64,000 nucleotides of DNA from Eublepharis macularius (GCF_028583425.1 NC_072795.1:7463001-7527000); one strand, 5' to 3'; positions 21,601 through 36,600 are shown, counted from the stretch's first letter. Numbers and translations are program-made. Notes: a model not told the origin generated them from the sequence alone.

Positions 21601-24600
21601 CAACGTCCCCCCATGGGTCAGTAACTCGGTGCTTGCTCAGGGGACTACCTTTACCTTTAAAGCCACAAGACATGTTTTCTTCAAGCTGGGAGGGTAAGGT
21701 TACCTGACAACTCTAGGGTAATTACGGATCGCCTGGGGGATTTCTACTTGCAAGAGCGCAGGAGGAAAATGTGGTGGTCTTGGTCTAGTTTGCCAGTTTT
21801 GCCGAGGCAAATGATTTCTGTAATCTGGAAATCCGAAATTCCAGGAGATCTCCATCCCCCACGAGATCTCCAAGCCACAGGGCTGCCAGCCCCCTGTACC
21901 TCAAAAGCACGGGGTGGGGGGCGCTGGCAGTCGTAAGGACCCAATCCATACTCCTTGTGCATGCGCTCTGGAGGTCCCAATGACGTCACTTCCAATTAAA
22001 AACAAAGCAACAGGGTGTCAGTGGGGGGCAAAACTGGCCCCAAACACAGAATTTTCACCATGTTTGGAGCTGATTTGGCCCCACAGAGAGCTCGTAGCTT
22101 CCAGTTTTCAACCTAAAGTACATCATTGGAGCCTCCCTCCCCACTCTTGTTTCCCGCCAGCCAGGTGAGCAGGGTTAGGGGGTAAAAGGTGGGGCAGGGA
22201 TCCCCCACCCTCATTGGGGGTCTGGCGTCTCTATCAAACCACACACCGAGGACTTCGTAAGTATGATGAGTTCTTCAGCCATGGAGGAAGCGCCTCCTTT
22301 TCTCTCATCTTAACCTACCTTACAGGGTTGTTGTGTGGACAAATTGTAGGAGAAGGTACTTCCTTGTGCTACCTGAGCAGGTTAAAAACGCAATAAATGT
22401 TTGGACCCAAGGCCTGCCTCCACCTGCATGTAGTTTGAGATTGCCTGAAGAGGTTCTGTTGGAGGAATCTAAGGTTCCCGGGGTGGGAGTCATCTTGGAA
22501 GTAAGGTTGCCAACAGTCTGGAGAAAATTTGTCCTGTCCCTTTAATGGAGGCTTAATGGGATGTCATTTACCAGGGGATTTTTTTTTTAATCCTGCCAAG
22601 CCACGAAAAGCTTCACCTGCCCATTTGGTAAAGGGACAGGATACTTCTTTCTCCCGCTTGTTGGCAATTCTACACGGCAGCTGCCCCTAATCTTAGGCTC
22701 TCTTTCCTATTGGATTTCAATCTCGCTTCTGTTGGGGATATTTGTTAGCTTCTGTAGCAAAGTTGCACAGTCAGGAAAGCATGGAATCACATGTAGTGAA
22801 AAACTCTTTAAGGCAGTATATCGCAACTGATAAAACTTAACCTTTATTCACATTCACTTGCATTCCTGCCAGTAGAAAAGCATAGAAACCTAATCTAAAG
22901 AACACTGTTCCCAATTACAAGCGGCCAGCTAATGCGGCTACATGTGAGTGGGAGTATGTGTGTGCCTCAGGCATACTTGCACAGAAAATGTCTTGCTTCT
23001 TGCAAGATCAGTAGGAGAGAGAAAACACAAGTGCACAGAAAGAGGAGGAGTCAGAAAGAAGCTTTCAGACCAGACAAAGAGAGGCATCACACAAATACAC
23101 AGTCTGCTTCTCAAGCAAAGGGGAGACAATCTTCTCACCTGAGTGTCCAGGTATGCTGCATAACCTCTATTCCAACAGTTTCCTCACTGTTCATCTTCCA
23201 ACATCAGCTAGATGTAAAAAAACATTCAGAAGTCTGTTTAAATTAAGTTATATTTCTGACTGCATAAATTTTTTGACTGCATTTTTATTCACCCTGTTTT
23301 GAATGTGATTGCGCCATTTATATTTGTATTTTTTAATGTGTTGCTCTGTGCTTTTTTAAAATGTCGGGCCCTCCAAATGGGTGGGTTTTTTAAAAAACAA
23401 AGCAGAAAATGTCAGGCAGCCCAGTTGTGGCTTTACCCTGTGTTACCTCTAGGGTTGCCAACCTGCAGGTGGGCCCTGGAGATCTCCTGGAATTGCAACT
23501 GATCTCCAGAAAACAGAGATCCATTCCTCTGGAGAAACTGGCTGCTTTGGAGGGAGGACTCCATGGCATTATACCATGCTGAGGTCCCTCCCCGTGGCTC
23601 CAGGAATTTCCCACCCTGGAGCTGGCAATCCTAGTTGCCTCGCAACATCACATCCACAGGTCCTCTTGTCTCCTTGTCTCTTCAGGCAACCTGGCTGTGA
23701 ACATGGAGGAGCGCCTCATCAAACACCTCTTTGAGGATCGAGGCTACAAGAAGGAACTGCGGCCGGTGGCTTCCAAGGATGAGAGCGTCACCGTCTATCT
23801 GGCGCTGACCCTCTCCAACCTCGTGTCGCTGGTGAGCAACTAAGAGAGGGGCATTTAACTGGTCCTAAACACAGGATGTCAACCTCCAGGTGGGGCCAAT
23901 TACAACTGATCTTGACAGGGGTCATTTCATAGAAAAAGAGCTGGAGGAACTCATTAGCATGTGCCACGCCCCTTGCCATCACTGGAAGCGTGTCATTAGC
24001 ATGACTGATTTGCATATGCCGCACCCCCTGACATCACCTATCCTGGCTGTTTTGGATCCAATCCTGGCCATTCAGGGCCGAAATTGGGCCCGAAATGGGG
24101 GAAAGGGGGCTGAAAATGTCTGAAAAAGTGCCCAAAATGGTCAGGATCGGGCCGCTGCTGAGCGGGAGACTGATCCACCACCCGTCAGAGACCTGATCCG
24201 GGCTGTTTTGGCCCCAATCCAGGATGAAACGGGCCCAAAATGGCTGAGTCAGGTGGGCGGGGCCACCTGTCATGTGACCTCTTTGGGACCTGCTGGAACT
24301 GCGTTCCTGAGCATTCCCCCTCAAAATGAGCCCTAGAGCTTGAGATTAGAGATTAACGGCTGCTTTCAATGATGGACTGTATGGCATTATACCCTGCTGA
24401 GGTCCCACCCGATCCCAGACCCCTACCTCCTCAGGCTCCTCCCCCAAAGCCTTCAGGAATTTCCAAACTCGGAATTGCCAGCCCCATCCAGATGGCTAGG
24501 CAATGTTTGAACCCGCTCCTGCAGCTTGGCCCTTGTCTTTGCAGTAAAAGAAGCAGCCCTTGCTATCAGCTAAGTGAGAATTCGGGCAACTCTTAAATCA

Positions 24601-27600
24601 GCCATCAGCTAAGTGGGTAGAGCAGCAGCCCCTGATTGACTGATTCTGCTAGACAACCTTTATTATTAAGAAAGAGGCCAGGAAAGGTCCCGCTCGCCTG
24701 AATTTCCACCGGCTATGCCAAACTGAATTATTCAAAAGAGCTTCTTTCAACAGCTAGTAGGATTCTGCTGTAAGGAAACAGTTCAGATAGATGCGTTGGT
24801 GAAACTATTGACTATTGGTGAAACTATTGACTATACTACTGTGTACTGTCTTTTGCTGTAGTTATGTTCCTACTGGATAGTTTCTCCATGTTGTTAATCT
24901 GCTATGTCCATTTACTCACGTTTTATTCTAGCATGTTTCAGCTCTGCATCAGATTTCTGCTTCTTTCCGAGTTAATACTATATTGTTTGTTGAATGTCCC
25001 AGCTGCTTGATCGTATTGGCTTAAACTACGTCATTCACCTTGAGTCTCAGTGAGAAAGACGGACAATGAATGAATAAATGAATGAATGAATGAATGAATG
25101 AATGAATAGGCCATCGATCATAAGATTTGCTTCCCGGCCACTTAAAGCTTAAAGGCAATAGAACAAGCCCAGCTGTTATTCCCCTGCCTAGTTGGCAATC
25201 CTATCAGTACATTCGGCTATCAGGACAAACACCTCTCAATAGATCCTTCCTATATGGGCAGATCTAATACTTGTTTTCAAGCGGGTGGATAGCGCCTCAT
25301 CTTGTGGCAGTGAGTTCCACAAGTGTATGATGCAAAGAAGGAAAAAGCCACCCCTTGACCTGAGCATCACTTAAACGCTGGGCCAGGATCGGTCCAGACG
25401 AATGAGCATCTTCTCAAATTTCAGCAGCTGCAGATGTCCTTGCTTCTTCTGCACAGCTAATTCCAAAATGTCTCACGAAATGACACTTTCCCTGCCCCTA
25501 AATCAGGTCTAACTCCCCAGTCGAGCCACCCGCTCACCAATTTGTGCTGAACAAGGAGAGGATGCTAAGGCACTGCAAGAGCTTGGCTCTCTCCTGGCCA
25601 TTTGTAGAGTGCAAGGTGGCCAGCACTACCTAGAGCTGTGTTGCAAGTTGGCTGGGTCCAAGCCAACACCTGGGTCCAAGCCAATACAAGCTACGGACTC
25701 CTGAAAGCTGTCCACAAGCGGGTAATAAGAAGAGACAGATTGGTTGGTTTGGTGGCATTTAAGAACGCCCTTGAAAAAGGGCATGAAACGAGCCCATATG
25801 CTAGCAGCTCGTTGGGCGTTTCCAGCCGGACAACCCAGGTCTTCCAGCAGCTGCAACACAAAGATGGTGTTTACCAGCTGGCAACTACAGTGGTGTAGCT
25901 ACCTCTACGTTGTATAACAACAACAACATTTGATTTATATACCATCCTTCAGGATGACTTAACACCCATTGAGAGCGGTTTACAAAGTATGTTATTATCC
26001 CCACAAGAAAAAACACCCTGTGAAGTGGGTGGGGCTGAGAGAGCTCTGAGAGAGCTGTGACTGACCCAAGGTCACCCAGCTGGCTTCAAGCAGAAGAACA
26101 GGGAATCAAGCGTGGCTCTCCAGATTAGAGTCCCACACTCTTAACCACTACATCAAACATCTGATTGTAATTTATTAGTATTTATTGCACACAAGTACTT
26201 TGCACGTGTTAATTTTTTATATATATTAGCATTAAGTTTCATTGATATTTTCCCTTGACTGTGGTACCAAGTTTAACGGGAGGGTTTGCTACCCTTTGCA
26301 TTTCGTATAGAGCTGTGTTGTGGCTGGCTGGGTCCCAGCCAACACCTCATGGTATTGCCAGTAGCTGTATGGAAGCAGATAATAGGTAGATCTTGCTCTG
26401 GGTGATGAAGCACCTCGAACCGGTCATGCATCAAACACAATAAGGCTAACAGTGGATCGCTGTCCTTTCCCTTCCCTTCTCCATTCCCCCATTTCTGAAA
26501 TTCCCATTTTAATTGGCCTCCTTTCTGTTCTTTTACAGAAAGAAGCAGATGAAACACTCACCACCAATGTATGGATTGAACACGTAAGTAAAATTGTTAG
26601 CCTCTTAGGCAATTAAACTGGGCAATGGCCATGATCCTGGGGCACAAAATCTCAGGTTGCACCACTGACCACTGGGCCAATGCAAAATGGACTCACCTTT
26701 CTTTGGAAATTGAAAAATCCAGCAGCCTCTCAAATTGCCCCCGGCACGGTCCTTATATGGCAGAAAGAAGAAGACAAGAAATTACAGTCTGGAGTTTAAT
26801 ATCAAGCAAGGCACTCAACAAAGCCAGTGTGGGGTAGCAGTTAGAGCAGAACTTGACAAATCACAGGCACCAGGTCACCATGGTGCCTAGAAATTTCATC
26901 ACAGCACCTAGTATTTTCAGCAATGTTTTTATTATGAGGTTTTTATTATGGGTTATCCCCATATTTATTTAGACATTACAATGCTCTGGTCATATTATAG
27001 CTGGATTAAAATTACCAGGGACTGGGGAAGGCAATGGCAAACCACCCTGTAACAGAAGTATGCCAAGAAAACTTTGTCATGCGATGTCCCCCCCATGGGT
27101 CAGTAATGACTCAGTGCTTGCACAGCGGACTACCTTTACCTTTACCTTAAAATTACAAGAAATTGTGGAGGGCTTAGTAGTAGGTTTGGTGGTAGAAGTA
27201 GTGAGAAAATATTGTCATTAAAATATCAAACTGGAAGGATGAAAAATGAGTCTGGTGTCTAAATGTTTGGGCTGGCTCCTAGAACCAAAGAAAATTTGTC
27301 AAGAACTGGGTTAGAGTATCAGGCTAGAAGCTGAGAGATCCAGGCTCAGTTTCTAACAGTATCATAAAAGCTTTTTGAGTTTCTTTGACCTGGTCTCCTT
27401 CTGTCTCTCTCTCTCTCTCTGCCCCTCTTTCTCAACTTCACCTACCTCACTGGGTTGTTGTGAGGATTAAATGGAGAAGGGAGAGCCAGTTGTATGTTTG
27501 CCTGAGCCCACTGAAGAAAGGGCAGGATAAAAGTGTAGTGGACAGAGAGAGACTGTAGATAACAGAAAATCTGGACGGCATCTCATTGACTATCAACAGG

Positions 27601-30600
27601 AATGGAATGACTACAGGCTGCAGTGGAACAAGACAGAATATGGTGGTATTAATCTCCTCCGCCTCCCGGCAGACAAAATATGGCTGCCTAAAATTGTCCT
27701 GGAGAACAAGTGAGTATAAGCCGACACCTTTTGTCTAGGGCTCCCAACCTTTTCTTTTGCCAGGCCCTGTTCCCGTGGCTTGGACAGCAGCCCGATCTTC
27801 ATACCGCAGCATGCTTGAGAGCCAAACTACAAGTGACGTCTTACACAGGTTGGACACTAGTCAGCTTCCCTCAAGTTTTGATGGGAAATGTAGGCGCCCT
27901 GGTTTTACAGCTTGGCTCTCATTACAGCTGCAAGACCAGGATGCCTACATTTCCCATCAAAACTTGAGGGAAGCCGACTAGTGTCCAACCTGTGTAAGAC
28001 GTCACTTGTAGTTTGGCTCTCAGCAGAGGCCAGGCTGCTCCAAAAGAAACCGGGAACTTGTCTAGTAAACCAAAGCTCCAGTTTGCCCCAGGGTCCAGTA
28101 GGGGCAAGATTCTCTGGGCTGAACTAGACCCTCTCCTTGGCAACATGCCGTTATCTCCTTTTGCAGCAATGACGGTCAATTCCAGATCACCTACAGCTGC
28201 AACATCCTGCTGAACTATACTGGCAAAGTGTACTGGCTCCCCCCTGCCATCTTCCGCAGCCCCTGCCCCATCAACGTCAACTTTTTCCCCTTCGACTGGC
28301 AGAATTGCACCTTGAAGTTCAGGTGAGGGACTGCCGGATATTCAGTCTTTTTTCTTCGTGTTTTGCGGGGGAAGTCCACACATGCAAAATTCTTTGCATT
28401 CATCGCTACCGCCAATGCCCCTATAGGGTTTCCAGGAGAGCAGAACCCACTGGAGAGAGTGTTACATTTTTTTAAAGTAGAAGAAGAAAGAGTGGTGTTG
28501 CTTTTTTTAATGGAGAGAAGGCAAAAAGTGACCCTTGGGTAAATGAACTGATAAAGGGTTATCTGTGGCTCAGTGGCATAGTCCAGACATGCACGAAGTT
28601 CTAAATTCCATCTCTCACATCTCCAGTTAAAGGACCTCTGGTAGTAAGTGCTAGGGAACAGCTTTCTCTTCCAGAGATGCTGGAGAAGCTCTCCAAGTCA
28701 AAGCAGACATGACTGAGAGTGGAAATACATGTTACTAAGTTCTTGGGGACGCTCAAGTGTGAGATTTCATGTGTGGTCCCCAATTCATGCGCAGGCTGTT
28801 CTTGCTCGGCGCACGTGCATGCTGTTTTCACGGGTGCTCCCTTTGTGTGATTACATTTGCAAGTGAGTTGGGAGGGCAGAGCATCAATTCATAATAACTA
28901 AATTGGGAATTTCTAAATGCAAACCAGAGGTTCTTCCACTGAGCCAAAGCCTCTCTCCGAATTATAAGTTTCATGTGTACATATGAAGCCACCTTATGCT
29001 GAATCAAGTCCGTCAAGGTCAATATTATCTACTCAGATTGGCAGTGGCTCTTCAAAGTCTCAGGCGGAGGTCTTTCATAACACCTCCTGTCTGGTTTTTT
29101 TAGCAGGAGACGCTGGGGATTAAACCTGGCACCTTCTGCATGCAAAGCAGATTCTCTAACACTGAGCCACACTGAGCCCCTTCCAAGAAAAGAGTTTGTT
29201 AAAGAAGAGAGTGATTCTTAGCAGTCTTCTTGGAAGTGGCTTTGCGGCAGGTACTCACTAGACTGTTCTCTGCCTTTCCCCAGTTCACTGATGTACAACG
29301 CCAAAGAGATCACAATGGAGCTCATGAAAAAAGAAGACGAAAAGACAAACAAAATTTTTGTGGTAGAATGGATCATCCTTGACCCTGAAGGCTTCACTGG
29401 TACCTCTTAATGTCACATGGAATTGGGGAATTGGTGGAACCGCATTGTGGTTCCTGGTAGAGGCAGGCGGAGAGGAGTTGCTAATTGTGGCTTTCAGTGG
29501 ACATTTTATAACAAAGTCCACGAGCTTTATCTTCCGAGCCACATAAGGTCTAAAAACTTGCATCTTAAAAAAAAAAAGTTCTGATTCCCAGAGCGGAAAT
29601 ACATGTTACTATGTACCGAGGGACTGTCAAGTGAACTTCAGGTCGCATGTCCCCCACTGTAACTTTTCAAGCGCTCGTTCACAGAGTCACACTTCCGTGT
29701 GAATACATTCACGCATTCGATTTCAGTTCCTCCTCGACTGCTAAAAGGTGGAGTTTCCCCCACCTCCAACTCCATTAATTGAAATGCAGATCTTGACACT
29801 TTCTCATACCTTATAGAAATGCAAACTGGCAAGCCAAAGGAGCCTATAGTACTTGTTCTCGCAGGGGAACAGGGCTGAATTGCCTTCTTGCCTTCTTGCC
29901 CTTGCTTTGCCTTCTTGACTCGCTCACAGGTGCTGTCACACAAAGGGAGGCATTCACGTGCACTGAGCAAGAACAGCCCGCATGTGAATTGAGGACTACA
30001 CATACAGTCCTGCGCTTGAGCATCCTTAGATACGGATTAATGTGTATTTCCACCCCCAGGGCACAGAATTAATGGGACCTGTGCCTTGTGGCTGCTGTGG
30101 AACTGTGGCATGCACACAGATGTGGCACAGCCCCAGATGTCGGAGAGGGAAAGAGATTTGGATCTACAAAGACAACCTGATCACATTGCTCCATCCTCTG
30201 CTCTCTCTTTTCTCCCACCTCCTCCCCAGAGAACGGAGAATGGGAGATTATACATCGGCCTGCCCGCAAAAATGTTTACCCGAACTTCCCACTGGAAAGC
30301 AACAAGCACCAAGACATCACTTTCTACCTCATCATCAAGCGCAAGCCCCTCTTCTACATCATCAACATCATCACGCCCTGCATCCTCATCGCCTTTATGA
30401 CCATCCTGGTCTTCTACCTGCCGGCAGACAGTGAGCCGAGGAGCTTTCTCGCCTTCTCCTTGGAGGCGATGGGAGCCTCCATCCTTCCTTCACCATCCTG
30501 AGATAGTCAAAGAAGACACTGGCTGCTTCCACACACGTTGGATAATCCACTTTCAATACTCTTTAGTGAAGATTTGAAACTGATTTTCCATGTGTGGAAC

Positions 30601-33600
30601 AAAAAATCCACTTCCAAAGGATTGCGAAAGTGCATTGAAAGTGCATTATTCAACGTGTGTGGAAATGGCCTATGTGTCTCTTTACACGAGACACCTTGGC
30701 ATGTATTCATCAAATGCTGGGAGATGCAATGTTAGCCAGGAAGCGTAGTTTAAAAAGACAGAGCCGACAGAGATCGCTCCTCAGAGGGTTTGTTTCATCT
30801 CCGCCTCCCTGAAGGCTCTGTCAGTTTCACCTCTCCAGTCTAAAACTGTGTGGGATCGCAACCAGAGGGCAGTGAGGAATGGAAATGGGCTGGAGCTGCC
30901 TTCCAGAGCTGAGCTTGGACCTGGAGAGGTTCTAATGGGCTGAAGTTTCCCTTCTGGCATTTCACAGCCCCTTCACACAGCTCCAGTGTCTAGCAAAGCC
31001 TTTGCCTTGCCGCCGGCTCTGTCTTTTTAAACTACCCTTCCCAGCTAACATTGCATCTCCCGACAAGTGTTCTTCACATGTCAGCTGCCTCGTGTAGAGA
31101 GACTCAGAGTGTTTGTCTTCTAAGGTGCCACTTGGCTCAAATTTTGTTCTGTTTCTACTAACCCTGAAACTGGCACCTGGTGCCCCCCATCTAGCTCTGC
31201 TAGCAATAGGGCTGGGCCGGTGGAACCTGTTGGCGAATGTGTTATTGTACCCTCTGCCAAAATGCTTTGTGTCCTTTTGCATCTTCCAGGTGGAGAGAAG
31301 GTCACCCTGGCCATCTCTGTGCTGCTGGCTCAGTCCGTCTTCCTGCTGCTGATCTCTCAGCGTCTGCCGGCTACCTCCCTCGCCATCCCTCTCATTGGCA
31401 AGTAAGTCTTTCACTACCTGGGCTTCCCGTTTCTGGGCCAGTCGGACACTAGATCTGCCAGATCAGAGCTTAGAAAAACTTGAGAATTTGGGAGGGGTCG
31501 GTGCTGGAGGAACCCACAAATAAGTGGGTTCCAGATCAGATCAAGCTTGAACTCTCCCTAGAAGTTAAAATGACAAAACTGAGGCTATCATACTTTGGTC
31601 ACATTATGAGAAGACAAGATTCTCTGGAAAAGTCAATAATGCTAGGAAAAGTGGAAGGCAGCAGGAAAAGAGGAAGACCTAAAATGAGATGGCTGGTCTC
31701 AATAAAAAACAGCAAGAGTCCAGTAGCACCTACAAGACTACCAAAATTTGTGGTAGGGTATGAACTTGCATGAGCCACAGCTCACTTCTTCAAATGATCT
31801 GAAGAAGTGAGCTGTAACTCACGAAAACTCATACCCTACCACAAATTTTGTTAGTCTTATAGGTGCTACTGGACTCTTGCTCTTTTTTACTGCTACATAC
31901 AGACGAACACAGTTACCCATCTTGATCTTGACTCAATAAAAGTGACGTCCTCCAGTTTGCAGGATCTGAGCAAGTCTGTTAATGATAGGATGTTGTGGAG
32001 GTCTTTCATTCATAGGGTTGCCATAAGTCCGAAATGATTTAGAATCATAGAATCATAGGGTTGGAAGGGATCTCTACGGTCATCTAGTCCAACCCCCCTG
32101 CACAATGCAGGAAATTCACAACTACCCCCCACCCCCAGTGACCCCTGCTTACATGCCCAGAAGATGATAAAACACCGTCAGGATCCCTAGACAAACTGGC
32201 CTGGAGAAAATTGCTACCTGACCCCAAGGTGGCGATCGGCCTTACCCTGGGCATGTAAGAAGCGAGAACTAAGCACTGGTGTAACCCTTCCTGCCCTCCC
32301 TCTCGTGATCTGCCCCAGGTTCACAGAATAAGCTTTGTCAGCACATAACATACATGCACACACATGCACACACACAGACAGCATGACATCTCATACCCAG
32401 GAGACCTATGATGTTCTTTCGGTCTGTCCCCTTTCCCTGGAATGGGAGATGCATTTCAGGAAGAAGCTGTTTTTTGCCTCGTGCAAGGATTTTAACGAGT
32501 GTGTCCAGGTATCAGCCACGACCACCCTTTCTACCTGGCAGGTACCTCCTTTTTGTCATGTTGCTTGTGACTGCGGCTGTGGTGGCAGCTGTCGTGGAGC
32601 TCAACATCCACTTCCGGACCCCCAGCACCCACATCCTTTCAGACTGGACCAAAGAGGTGAGCCGAGTGGATCAAATGGGATCTCCCTAACTGTAGATCCA
32701 GGACATGGTCACAAGTGGGCAGAGAAAGCTTGCCCATTGCAAGGAATATGTATAATTTATTAATGAAAGCCAACGGCGAGTCAGAGGTGGAAAATTACCT
32801 ATTGGCTTGTGGAACTCACTGCCACAAGATGCAGTGATACCCAGTAGTGTAGGTGGTTTTAAAACAGGATGAGACCAATTCATGACCCGTCGATGGCCAT
32901 TAGCCAGGATAGCTAAAGGGACCTTCCTGGTTCAGAGGCAGCGTGGCTGAGGAGGGGCAAAAATGGGAGGTTTTGGCCTCTGTGGTCCTGCAATGAGAGA
33001 AGCAGGATTCTAGCTGGCTTATCATTTAGTCTGAAGAAGGGAGCTCTGGTTCTTGAAAGCTTACACCCTGAAAATCTTGTTGGTCTCTAAGGTGCCACTG
33101 GACTCCACTGACGGGCAGGACAGGGAGCGCACGGCAAGCCGCCCACTCCATCAGCAGGGCAGGCAAATGGCGTGGGTGGACTCCCAGCCCTCCCAGCCCT
33201 CTGCTCAGCCACCCGTGCTGCCACCGCCAGATCTGTGGTGCACTGTGCACCGGGACAGCCAGCTTGCCACGCAGGCGGCATGCCTCCGAGCCCTGCGTGA
33301 TGATGTCATGGAAGTGACGTCATCATGCAGCACTGGGAGCATGGGGGAAGCTGTACTTGGGTTGCCCTGGGTGCCGGCAACCCTAGATCTGGCCCTGCCA
33401 ATCACAGGAGTGAGGTGCACGCAGGAGGAACCTGCCAGCCACACAAGAAAGCCAGGCCCCGCAGGGACATTGGCAACCCTAGTGAGCTTTGAAGGGAAGA
33501 CTGGGAGGTGCCTTTGATCTCAGGACACATGCAATGACTTCCAGTAACAACTGCAGACTGTTTATAATGTGGGGGGTGAGGACCAATCAGGCCACATATG

Positions 33601-36600
33601 CAAACGACCTCTGTGTTCCAACTGTCTCTGGGGGAGGGGATGAGGTGTGGAATGTTGTGAGCCCCAATCAGCCCACATATGCAAATGATCTTGAAAGTCC
33701 GGCCCAATCAAGGAAAAGTGGCTGAGCTAGCAGTGGGCAGGGGCGCAAGAAGGCAGCAGCCTTCCAGCCATGCAGGGAAGCTGTATCCCTTTGGGAAAAC
33801 ACATTTTACCCCTTTTTACCCCTTAGGGTAAAATCCCCTTTAAGTGGGTGTTTACATCATGAAAGGAATGTTCTCCCCAAATTTCATGTTTCTAGGTCCA
33901 GGGGTTTGGGCTGGGCATTGGTGAGTCAGTCAGGACCCTTGTCTTTATATATATAGATATATACCAATTTTCCATTTGAAAAAATCCAAAATTCTACACC
34001 AACTTTAACATTACCATTAATAGAAATTTCCCCTTTCCATCTAAATAGTCCTTCCTTCTCCCTAGTCTTCAGAAGCACAAGTTCATCTTGTTCTGTTTTG
34101 TGCAAAAAGTCTATAAGGGGTTTCCATATGAAGAGTGCAAGCTTTCGAGAGTCAGTGCTCTCTTCTTCAGATGGTCAAAGCTCCTTGTATCAGAAGAAGG
34201 GAGCTTTGAGTCTCGAAAGCTCGCACATTGAAAAATCTTATTCGCCTCTAAGATGCTAGTAGACTTCAATCCTGCCATTCTACTGCAGACCAGCTCGGCT
34301 ACCTACCTAAAACTGAAACAACATTTTGTCCTAAGGACTTCGGGATCCTGTAAACATACTATGCACCTATTTCTGTGAACTGGCCCTGAATTTCATCCAG
34401 ACAGACCTAGGCCCTTTTCACACTAAACACCTGCTTCCAGAACATCATGAAATGCAGCGCAAAAATTGCAGAAGACAGTGTCTTCTCGCGAGAGTTTTGC
34501 GTGATGTCGCGCAAAACTCGTGCGACGTTGCGCAAAACTCTCGCGAGAAGACGCTATCTTCCGTGTTTTTTGCGCTGCGTTTCGCGACGTTCTGGAAGTA
34601 GGTATGTAGTGTGAAAAAGGCCCTAGAAGGAATGCTGGGATTATGAACGCTGCTGTTGGCCCAGTAAGTTTCTGTCTAAAGCACACCTGTTGATCAATAC
34701 TGCTCTCTAGTGGTAATCTAGATGCTTTGTTACTATTAACTGAGTACAGACAAGACCTAATATTTTAGGAGCGAAAGTCCTCTGAAGATGACCAGAGAGG
34801 ATGAACCGGTTCATATGGGAGAAGGTGATTCTTAAGGTCTTGTACTTCCTCGACTGCTGTCAAGCATTTATCCTTGGGGACCTCAGAGGTTAACTCAGCA
34901 ATTCCATTCCTGAATGGTCTCTTTGCTGAGCTGTGAGCCTTGCCGTGCCTATCTCAAGTAGCATAAGAACTGATCTAGCACAGTTTCCAACTTCTATTGA
35001 GGAGTCTTCCCCATAACTCTTTCCCTTCTCCACAGCTGTTCCTCGAGACCCTGCCACGCCTCTTGCGCATGTCCCGGCCAGCCGAGAGTGAACCAGAACC
35101 AAAGGAGGGGCTGCAGATCCGGCGTAGCAGCTCCGTAGGCTACATCATCAAGGCCGAGGAATACTTCACCGTCAAGTCCCGCAGCGAGCTGATGTTCGAG
35201 AAGCAGTCCGAGAGGCACGGATTGACCAGCCGGGTCACCCCTGCAAGTAAGCCACGTGGGACAGGTGGAAGGGGGAAGATTAGGGAGAGGGGATCCGTTT
35301 TCCAGCAAGCCACAGTACACCTTCTTAAACCAAGACCAAGTTTGGCAAGATCAGACCCCTAGGAGTGGCAAAGAGCCCTCGAGCCAAAAGACCAGACCTT
35401 TGTCAGACCCCAAAGAGTGGCTAAGAGCCCTCGACCCGAAAGACCCACCGTCCTCACTGGATGCAGAACACCTGGGAAGGTCAGCAGGAGTGTTACTGAA
35501 TTCTGAGCTTGTAGGCCTGGCACTTCCAATTTACAGAGATTCTTAGACAATCTTTGCCTGCGTTACCCACACATCATTCTTGCGGAGACCCAAAGTCTTT
35601 TTGTTCCCCTTCCAATGGTTGTCCTCACCCTGAGTTCACAAATACCGACTGCTCCTTTCTAGCAAACACATTTTTATCCCATTCCTCTTTGAAGAGCTCA
35701 GGGCAGCATACGTGGGTTCTCCCTTCCTCTTTTATCCGCACAAAACCCCTGTAGGTTAGGCGAAGTGATAACAACGAACTGACCTAAAGTTACCCAGTGA
35801 ACATTTATGGCTAGAGATGAGCACGAACCGAAATACGAACCAAAGGTCGTCATGAACTGGGTCGGCTTGTGGTTTGTGAACTGGCAGTTCGTCAGAGCCC
35901 ATTTCTGATGAACCGCCGTGAACTTTAGGATGGTTCGTTTGGTTCATTTTTTGGTTTGTCACTGCAGACAGCTTGGTGCTGGTCAATCAGTTTCCTAGGC
36001 AACTGGGTGGGGGAAATGGGCTTTCTGCAGACCTTCTGCTGCCTCGGAAGTGACATTTTCATGACTCAAATGAACCGGTTCGTGAACTGGGGCAAGTTCG
36101 TGAGAGTTTTTGGTTCGTGAAACGTAATAAACCATGAACTCCATGGTTCAGAATTTCCCCGGTTCGTACCCATCTCTATTTATGACTGATCGGGGATTCA
36201 AACTCTACCCCGCACTAGATCTCTCCTCTCTGTCCTCTAGGGCCAGACCCTCACGGTGTGGGTAGCGAACAGGAAAAGCTGTACAACGAGATCAAGCCAG
36301 CAATTGCCGGGGCCAATTTCATTGTGAAGCACACACGAGACAAGAACGACTACAATGAGGTGGGTGGACCTGTAAGGGCGCATCATGCGCATTCATGTCC
36401 AGTAAGGTTCCTCTTGATTGGGCCTGAATTTTTTAACTCTTCAACTGGGTCTCGTTTTAGGTTTAGACAATGGCGACAGATTCTGAGAAAACATTTCCAA
36501 CAAGATAAGAAAAATAAAATGAACCTCCTTAGAAACTTATATATACAAATTCAGCCTGAAATCCTCTTTTGCATCTGGTCACCCTACTGGGAACAGGGTG

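Noticed and set aside
22673-23300. Possible LTR in CHRND intron 1
   Set aside because: Only a reversed AATAAA was seen; no matching ends or target duplication, so no element is called.
28560-28640. tRNA gene
   Set aside because: A/B-box-like parts are present but there is no full cloverleaf, and a SINE body follows.
33053-33517. 154-codon frame in CHRND intron 9
   Set aside because: Lies in a DNA repeat found elsewhere (20857, 61737); no coding signature.
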